Origin: Actinomycetes bacterium
GTDB taxonomy: Bacteria > Actinomycetota > Acidimicrobiia > Acidimicrobiales > JAJYPT01
Length of the DNA: 10,394 nucleotides
Assembly (NCBI GenBank): GCA_021795135.1
Contig: JAJYPT010000048.1
Location: 1 to 10,394, forward strand
Reading direction: 5' to 3'
Shown here: positions 5,828 through 10,394 of the stretch, piece by piece
Layout: every line of letters begins with the position of its first letter
Numbering within the stretch: position 1 is the first letter of the stretch
Translations under genes and position numbers: made by a program
Notes under the pieces: model-generated
Seen by the model: the letters and a program-made list of their open reading frames with translations, nothing else
Database searches by the model: none
What the model was told of the DNA's origin: nothing

Positions 5828-6306
5828 ACGCGCGCTTTGTAGCTTTTTTAATTATTGCAACGATAACTGCAGTTTCAGCTTTAAAAGTAGTTTTTAATAA
5901 AAACGAAATTCATGCTGCTCTTTATCTAGTATTAGTTCTTATTGGAGCAGCAGCGGCTTATATATTACTTGGAGCAGAATTTATAGCTATTACTCAAATC
6001 CTTATATATGTAGGAGCAGTATTGGTTCTTTTCTTATTTGCAATTATGCTTGCAGATTTTCGTCCAAGTTTAGAAGAAGCGAGATTTAAAGCTATTCCTG
6101 GAGTGGCTTCCATTTTATTGTTTATATTTTTATCTATTGCACTGATTCAAACTTGGCCAAACCAAATAATTCCAAAACAAAACCCAAAAGAAGCTTCTTC
6201 ATTGGCACATAGTATGTTTTCTACTTATTTAATTCCTTTTGAATTGATATCAATTTTGCTATTAGCGGCTTTGGTTGGAGCGATTGTATTGGCCAGGAGA
6301 GAATAA
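5815..6306 (+). CDS. nuoJ: NADH-quinone oxidoreductase subunit J, non-canonical start or frameshift
   Basis: NuoJ is a membrane-arm subunit whose third helix takes part in coupling. Read from ATC 5815 the frame gives 163 residues, beginning IFYLDARFVAFLIIATI. It includes NEIHAALYLVLVLIGAAAAY and QILIYVGAVLVLFLFAIML, with the conserved Tyr of TM3, and five hydrophobic segments in all. NuoJ similarity runs back to about position 5827. The frame is closed upstream by TAA at 5806, and from there to TTG at 6022 it has no ATG, GTG, TTG or CTG. Starting at 6022 would delete the first helices and half of TM3. The likely explanations are an ATC start after AAAGGAG, a -1 shift on the A6 run giving a NuoI-NuoJ fusion, or a missing base in the sequence. 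The stop directly abuts the nuoK GTG. Identity is firm; the 5' end is not. Confidence 0.88.
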   Translation: MFYLDARFVAFLIIATITAVSALKVVFNKNEIHAALYLVLVLIGAAAAYILLGAEFIAITQILIYVGAVLVLFLFAIMLADFRPSLEEARFKAIPGVASILLFIFLSIALIQTWPNQIIPKQNPKEASSLAHSMFSTYLIPFELISILLLAALVGAIVLARRE

Positions 6307-6606
6307 GTGCTTTTAGTTCCGTTTTTAATTTTGGCCGCATTTTTATTTTCGACGGGAATATATGGAGTACTTACGCGCAAAGACCCTGTTTTGTTGTTGA
6401 TGTCTTTAGAAGTTATGTTGACAGGAATCAATCTAAATTTTGTGGCTTTTGCTTCTAGGTATAAAAGTTCTGCAGGTGATATATTTTCTCTTTTTGTAAT
6501 TGCTGTATCAGCTATAGAAGTTGGAGTGGGTCTTGCTTTAGTGCTGGCTTTGCGCAAAAAGAAAAACTCTGTCCAAATCAATGAGTTAGATTCAATGAGG
6601 GGATAA
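6307..6606 (+). CDS. nuoK: NADH-quinone oxidoreductase subunit K
   Basis: NuoK is a small MrpC-like membrane subunit carrying two key proton-path glutamates. The 99-residue product has three helices and the family motif SLEVMLTGINLNFVAF (33-48) with Glu35. The second motif, IFSLFVIAVSAIEVGVGLAL (59-78), has Glu71. Both conserved Glu residues are present. GTG 6307 follows the nuoJ stop directly, with AGGAGA (6295-6300) 6 bases upstream. nuoL begins 5 bases after the stop. Confidence 0.96.
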   Translation: MLLVPFLILAAFLFSTGIYGVLTRKDPVLLLMSLEVMLTGINLNFVAFASRYKSSAGDIFSLFVIAVSAIEVGVGLALVLALRKKKNSVQINELDSMRG

Positions 6607-6611
6607 AAGTA

Positions 6612-8534
6612 TTGCTTAAAGGTTTTGAAAACCAAATATTGGCTCTAGCTTGGGTACTTCCTTCAGTAAATGTAGTTGCCTTTTTGATTATTTTATTATT
6701 AGGAAAACGTTTTATAAAAAAAGGTGCAGAATTATCAATATTTATAGGACTAGGAGGACTTTTATACTCTTTGATTTCTGTAGGTATATGGATAGTTCAT
6801 TCTCCTGTTGATTCTTTACACCCAATATCTAAGACGTTGTTTTCGATACCTTTTGGACAGTTCCATTGGAAGATGGGCATTAGCGTTGATGGCCTTTCTT
6901 TGATGATGCTATTTTTGATTACTACTATTTCGTTGCTGGTTCAAATTTATTCAACAGGCTATATGAGATCTGATCTCAATTACACTTGGTATTTTGCTAT
7001 TTTGAACCTTTTTGTTGGCGCTATGGCTTTTTTAGTTTTGTCCAATTCACTATTAGAGGTATTGATATGTTGGGAATTGGTTGGTCTTTGTTCGTTTTTG
7101 TTAATTGGTCATTGGTGGAGCGAGGAAAAAAATGTTTCTTCGGCTCTAAAGGCATTTTTAATTACAAAAACAGCTGATATCTTCTTTATAATTGCCATAG
7201 CTATTGCATTTTTTGCCAATAAATTTAGCTTTAGCATTTCTGCTTTGAATTATCTTTCTTTACACGGACTAAGTCATACTTTGATAGTTGTAATAGCTAT
7301 ATCTTTATTGATTGCTGTGATTGGAAAATCTGCTCAATTTCCGCTTTATTCCTGGCTACCAGATGCAATGGTTGGTCCTACTCCTGTGTCCGCACTGATT
7401 CATGCTGCAACAATGGTAGTAGCAGGAGTGTACCTAATAGCTAGGCTTTATCCTGTTTTTTGGCAAGCTTTCAATATACATACAATAGGTTTTATTCGCC
7501 TAGGAGGTATCAACCTTCTTGCCATCATAGGTGCAGTTACAATGCTAATAGCTGCTTTGAGTGCCTTTGTTCAATACGATCTTAAAAAGGTTCTAGCTTT
7601 TTCTACTATTAGCCAAATCGGGTTTATGCTTATGGCTTTAGGGGTTGGAGCATGGAGTGGAGCTATTTTCCAATTATTTACTCACGGTTTTATAAAATCT
7701 CTATTGTTTTTAACAGCTGGAGCCATAGGTGAATCTGCTGGGGGTTTTGATATGAGAACCATGGGTGGCTTAGGTAAAAAAATGAAATTTAGCTTTTTTA
7801 GTTTTGTAATTGGAGCAGCATCTTTATCAGGAGTATTTCCGTTGTCTGGATTTTGGTCAAAAGACCAAGTGTTAGCAGCTGCTGGAGCCAATGGCTATAA
7901 TTCGTTTCTAATCATAGGACTAATAGGATCTTTTTTGACAGCTGCTTATATGACTAGAGCTATTTATTTAACTTTTTTTGGATCTTACAAAGGAAGAGGA
8001 GAACCCAAAGAACATCTTTGGATAATGAAGTTTCCCATAGGTGTCTTATCTCTTGCTTCGATAGGAATCGGCTGGACTTTGTTATTACACCCAGGATTTT
8101 CTAGTTGGACTTTTATAAATTCAAATAGAACTATTATTTCCCATATCCCTAGTGGGTCTTTGAGTATTTCTTTTGTCTCATCTTTTGTTGTAATTATAAG
8201 CATTGTCCTAGTGGTGGTTTTATTGTCAACATCTAATAGCTTATTTAATTCTGATAAAAGCTTTTTAAATGTTACTTTTAGTGTCTTAAGGTCTAATTTA
8301 GGTCTAGATTTTATTTTGGTAAAAATTATTGGAGGTCTATTTTCTAATAAATTACCTCAAGGTGTTTTATGGATAGAAGATAAAGTAATACAGTTTCCAG
8401 GGCGAACTTTATCTTTGGCTGCTAGTTACTGTGGTAAATCTTTACAAAGGTTTCAGAATGGGAAAATCCAAAGATATGCTACCGCTATGATTGTTGGAGT
8501 TATATTGCTAGGTATAATTGCGGCAATTATCTAG
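6612..8534 (+). CDS. nuoL: NADH-quinone oxidoreductase subunit L (antiporter-like, lateral helix)
   Basis: NuoL is the distal antiporter-like proton-pumping subunit of the membrane arm. The 640-residue product keeps the channel residues: Glu155 in CWELVG, Lys239 in GKSAQFPL, His264 in SALIHAATMV, His358 and Lys362 in FTHGFIKSLLFL, and Lys417/Asp418 in SGFWSKDQV. DAMVGPTPVS (251-260) has Val where Glu or Ala is common. The extra C-terminal part (about 545-640), an amphipathic stretch ending in a membrane helix, corresponds to the lateral helix HL and its anchor. This distinguishes NuoL from NuoM and NuoN. Start is TTG 6612, with GAGGGG upstream at the end of nuoK. nuoM follows after 2 bases. 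Confidence 0.96.
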   Translation: MLKGFENQILALAWVLPSVNVVAFLIILLLGKRFIKKGAELSIFIGLGGLLYSLISVGIWIVHSPVDSLHPISKTLFSIPFGQFHWKMGISVDGLSLMMLFLITTISLLVQIYSTGYMRSDLNYTWYFAILNLFVGAMAFLVLSNSLLEVLICWELVGLCSFLLIGHWWSEEKNVSSALKAFLITKTADIFFIIAIAIAFFANKFSFSISALNYLSLHGLSHTLIVVIAISLLIAVIGKSAQFPLYSWLPDAMVGPTPVSALIHAATMVVAGVYLIARLYPVFWQAFNIHTIGFIRLGGINLLAIIGAVTMLIAALSAFVQYDLKKVLAFSTISQIGFMLMALGVGAWSGAIFQLFTHGFIKSLLFLTAGAIGESAGGFDMRTMGGLGKKMKFSFFSFVIGAASLSGVFPLSGFWSKDQVLAAAGANGYNSFLIIGLIGSFLTAAYMTRAIYLTFFGSYKGRGEPKEHLWIMKFPIGVLSLASIGIGWTLLLHPGFSSWTFINSNRTIISHIPSGSLSISFVSSFVVIISIVLVVVLLSTSNSLFNSDKSFLNVTFSVLRSNLGLDFILVKIIGGLFSNKLPQGVLWIEDKVIQFPGRTLSLAASYCGKSLQRFQNGKIQRYATAMIVGVILLGIIAAII

Positions 8535-8536
8535 TT

Positions 8537-10060
8537 ATGACATTTAAATCCTACGCTTGGATATTGCCGTTAATTATTATTTGGCCAGTTTTGGGGGCAA
8601 TAGTAATCTCACTATTGCCAAAAGTATTTATTAATAAAATAATAAAGGTAGCCCTTTTTATTGAAGCGATAAGCTTGGCTTTAGGTGTAATAATTCTATT
8701 TTTATTTCATTATAATTATAGTTCTCACTTGCAATTTGTCCTAGATAAAATGTGGATTCCTTCTTTATCTATTCACCTAAATCTAGCCATAGATGGTTTG
8801 TCCCTATCCCTTTTAGAACTTTCACTACTAACATTTTTTTCTGCGACTGTTTATTCTTATGCTTATCCGCCCAAAGATTCTCCCCGAGCATTTTTTACAA
8901 TGATTTTGATATCTCAATCAGCAATTATTGGTTCATTTTGTGCTCAAGATCTACTACTGTTTTTTTTCTTTTTTGAATTAATTTTGATACCTATATTTTT
9001 ATTAATTTCAAAATGGGGAGGTCCAGCTCGACAAAAAGCAGCTATGAAGTTTGGTATATTTACCCTTGTTGGGTCATTTTTTATCTTGTTCGGGTTTTTG
9101 ACCTTATTCTTTTTACCCTCTCATAGTTTTGAAATTCCTATCTTGATCAAAGATGCAAAATTATTACCAGTTGAGGACCAAATGATAATATTTGGACTTT
9201 TATCTATAGGTTTTGCTATCAAAGTCCCAGTTTTCCCGTTACATAGTTGGCTTCCTGATGCCCATTCAGAAGCCCCTACAGCAGTTTCGGTTATCTTAGC
9301 CGCGGTTGTGTTGAAACTAGGATTATATGGTTTTATGCGTATAGCTATCCCGATTCTTCCTCTAGCTGCTATTAGGTTTGCACCTTGGATGGGAGCTATT
9401 GGAGTCTTTAGTATCTTATATGGAGCCTTAGCTTGTTTTGGTCAAAAAGATTTGAAGCGCTTAGTGGCTTATTCTTCAGTTTCTCATATGGGATTTGCCT
9501 TGTTAGGTATTGCAACTTTGACTTCTTTAGGGTTCGAAGCAGCCATATTTATTATGATTGCCCATGGTTTGATAACTTCTATGTTGTTCTTTTTGACTAA
9601 TTCCATACAACAAAGAACAAACACTAGAGATTTAGATCGACTCGGAGGACTTTCTCAATTGACCCCCAAACTTGGATGGGTGATAGGATTTAGTACTATT
9701 GCTTCTGCGGGTATTCCAGGTTTGGCTGGGTTTTGGGGGGAGATATCTTCAATAGTTTCTTCCTATATCCCAGCATTGTCTACTACTAAATTAGAATTTA
9801 GAATTTTTATGGTGCTAGCAGCAATTGGGACTGCTTTGGCAGCAGGGTATTTGTTTAAAATGTTTACTAAAGTTTGCTGGGGGCGGCCTCATGGCTTGGT
9901 ATCTTTTACAAAAATTTTAGACATCAATACTGTTGAATGGATTAGTTGGATCCCCCTGATGGTTTTAATTACTATTTTGGGAATCGCTCCCCAAGTCCTG
10001 ACCACTTTTACTAATCCTTGGTCCCAGCATTTGGCACAACTTGTCCAACATTTCATTTAG
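8537..10060 (+). CDS. nuoM: NADH-quinone oxidoreductase subunit M (antiporter-like)
   Basis: NuoM is the second antiporter-like proton-pumping subunit. The 507-residue product has about 14 membrane helices. It carries Glu147 in FFELILIPIF, Lys229 in FAIKVPVFPLHSWLPDAH, EAPTAVSVILAAVVLKLGLY (245-264), GQKDLKRLVAYSSVSHMGF, and AGIPGLAGFWGE near the C-terminal channel. It lacks the lateral helix of NuoL, and the EAPTAVSVILA form is diagnostic for NuoM. ATG 8537 lies 2 bases after the nuoL stop with no evident Shine-Dalgarno, so translation probably depends on coupling to nuoL. Confidence 0.96.
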   Translation: MTFKSYAWILPLIIIWPVLGAIVISLLPKVFINKIIKVALFIEAISLALGVIILFLFHYNYSSHLQFVLDKMWIPSLSIHLNLAIDGLSLSLLELSLLTFFSATVYSYAYPPKDSPRAFFTMILISQSAIIGSFCAQDLLLFFFFFELILIPIFLLISKWGGPARQKAAMKFGIFTLVGSFFILFGFLTLFFLPSHSFEIPILIKDAKLLPVEDQMIIFGLLSIGFAIKVPVFPLHSWLPDAHSEAPTAVSVILAAVVLKLGLYGFMRIAIPILPLAAIRFAPWMGAIGVFSILYGALACFGQKDLKRLVAYSSVSHMGFALLGIATLTSLGFEAAIFIMIAHGLITSMLFFLTNSIQQRTNTRDLDRLGGLSQLTPKLGWVIGFSTIASAGIPGLAGFWGEISSIVSSYIPALSTTKLEFRIFMVLAAIGTALAAGYLFKMFTKVCWGRPHGLVSFTKILDINTVEWISWIPLMVLITILGIAPQVLTTFTNPWSQHLAQLVQHFI

Positions 10061-10077
10061 TGATTTGGGTTGAAATA

Positions 10078-10394
10078 ATGTTATCAACAGTTATAAAAAG
10101 TTGGAATTATAATCTTTCGCCGAATAATTATGCAGCTATTTCACCAATAATTATTATTGGTCTTTTTGCTTTGTTTGTACTTATAGCAGAGCTGATTAGA
10201 CCAAATACTAAAATATCTTATGGGCTTAGTATCGTAGGTATTTTAAGTTCTGTACTAGATAGTATCTTGTTGTTGGTTGTTCATACTAGTTCTATATTTT
10301 TTAGCAATAGTTTGAAAATAAATAGTTCTTCATTGGCTTTAAATATTCTGTTTTTAATATCTGCACTAATTGTGGTTTTGATTTCAGGTCCTTT
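10078..10394 (+). CDS. nuoN: NADH-quinone oxidoreductase subunit N, 5' part only
   Basis: The frame is open from ATG 10078 to the window edge, giving 105 residues plus two bases. The start is MLSTVIKSWNYNLSPNNYAA, followed by three hydrophobic segments (about 21-41, 48-68, 88-104), as in the N-terminus of NuoN, the third antiporter-like subunit. The channel Glu and Lys motifs lie beyond the edge, so the assignment rests mainly on position after nuoM plus topology. GTG at 10060 is an in-frame alternative start that overlaps the nuoM stop by one base and would add six residues. Neither start has a strong ribosome binding site. Confidence 0.85.
   Translation, partial: MLSTVIKSWNYNLSPNNYAAISPIIIIGLFALFVLIAELIRPNTKISYGLSIVGILSSVLDSILLLVVHTSSIFFSNSLKINSSSLALNILFLISALIVVLISGP
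10143..10161 (+). repeat. Perfect 19-bp palindrome in the nuoN 5' region
   Basis: ACCAATAAT-T-ATTATTGGT is perfectly symmetrical around one base. As RNA it would form an 8-bp AT-rich stem with loop TTA, followed by CTTTTTG, a terminator-like layout 65 bases into nuoN. The stem is weak, and AT-rich codons (SPIIIIG) explain much of it. Confidence 0.3.

Noticed and set aside
6022..6306. nuoJ starting at TTG 6022
   Set aside because: It would remove the first helices and half of TM3, although conserved NuoJ sequence is readable upstream in the same frame.
6225..6635. 136-residue minus-strand open frame across nuoJ-nuoK-nuoL
   Set aside because: It is antisense to three well-supported nuo genes and shows no recognisable domain, so it is a shadow of their codon pattern.
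6986..8976. Short open frames at 6986-7177, 7682-7891, 7985-8203 and 8752-8976
   Set aside because: All lie inside nuoL or nuoM in other frames or on the other strand and have no family features.

Overview
The window is AT-rich, strongly coding DNA from a bacterium. Almost all of it is one tightly packed operon for a proton-pumping respiratory complex I of the 11-subunit type. The plus-strand order is nuoA-B-C-D-H-I-J-K-L-M-N, and nuoN runs off the right edge. The NADH-oxidising genes nuoE, nuoF and nuoG would normally lie between nuoD and nuoH, but here those two genes overlap by 4 bases. Gene order, NuoB/NuoD/NuoH/NuoI sequence style and the mixed ATG/GTG/TTG starts resemble the second, EFG-less nuo clusters of Actinomycetota. 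With the low GC, a small-genome aquatic actinobacterium (Acidimicrobiia/Actinomarina-like) is a reasonable guess. This is inferred from remembered family features, not from a search.

Layout. Positions 1-1163 (minus strand) hold the first 387 codons of a membrane-anchored protein with the layout of a calcineurin-like metallophosphoesterase, in which most metal-binding residues have been replaced. Positions 1164-1587 are a 424-base divergent intergenic region with a candidate minus-strand promoter, a 10-bp tandem repeat, a LacI/cre-type operator match and a possible hairpin. From 1588 onward, genes overlap or are separated by 17 bases at most.

How the genes work together. NuoB, C, D and I form the peripheral arm, which passes electrons through Fe-S clusters to quinone at the NuoB/NuoD/NuoH junction. 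NuoA, H, J, K, L, M and N form the membrane arm that pumps protons. Without E, F and G, electrons must enter at NuoI/NuoB from another donor (ferredoxin is the usual proposal) or from input subunits encoded elsewhere.

Points most worth a second look: (1) nuoJ has no ATG, GTG, TTG or CTG that could give a full-length protein, and its reading frame opens beside an A6 run at the end of nuoI, so it needs an ATC start, a frameshifted NuoI-NuoJ fusion, or a sequence error. (2) NuoD carries Trp and Gln where classical complex I has the quinone-site Tyr and Asp. (3) The flanking phosphoesterase-like protein appears catalytically dead. (4) A perfect 12-bp hairpin inside nuoC is followed by T6 on the antisense strand, making an antisense terminator.
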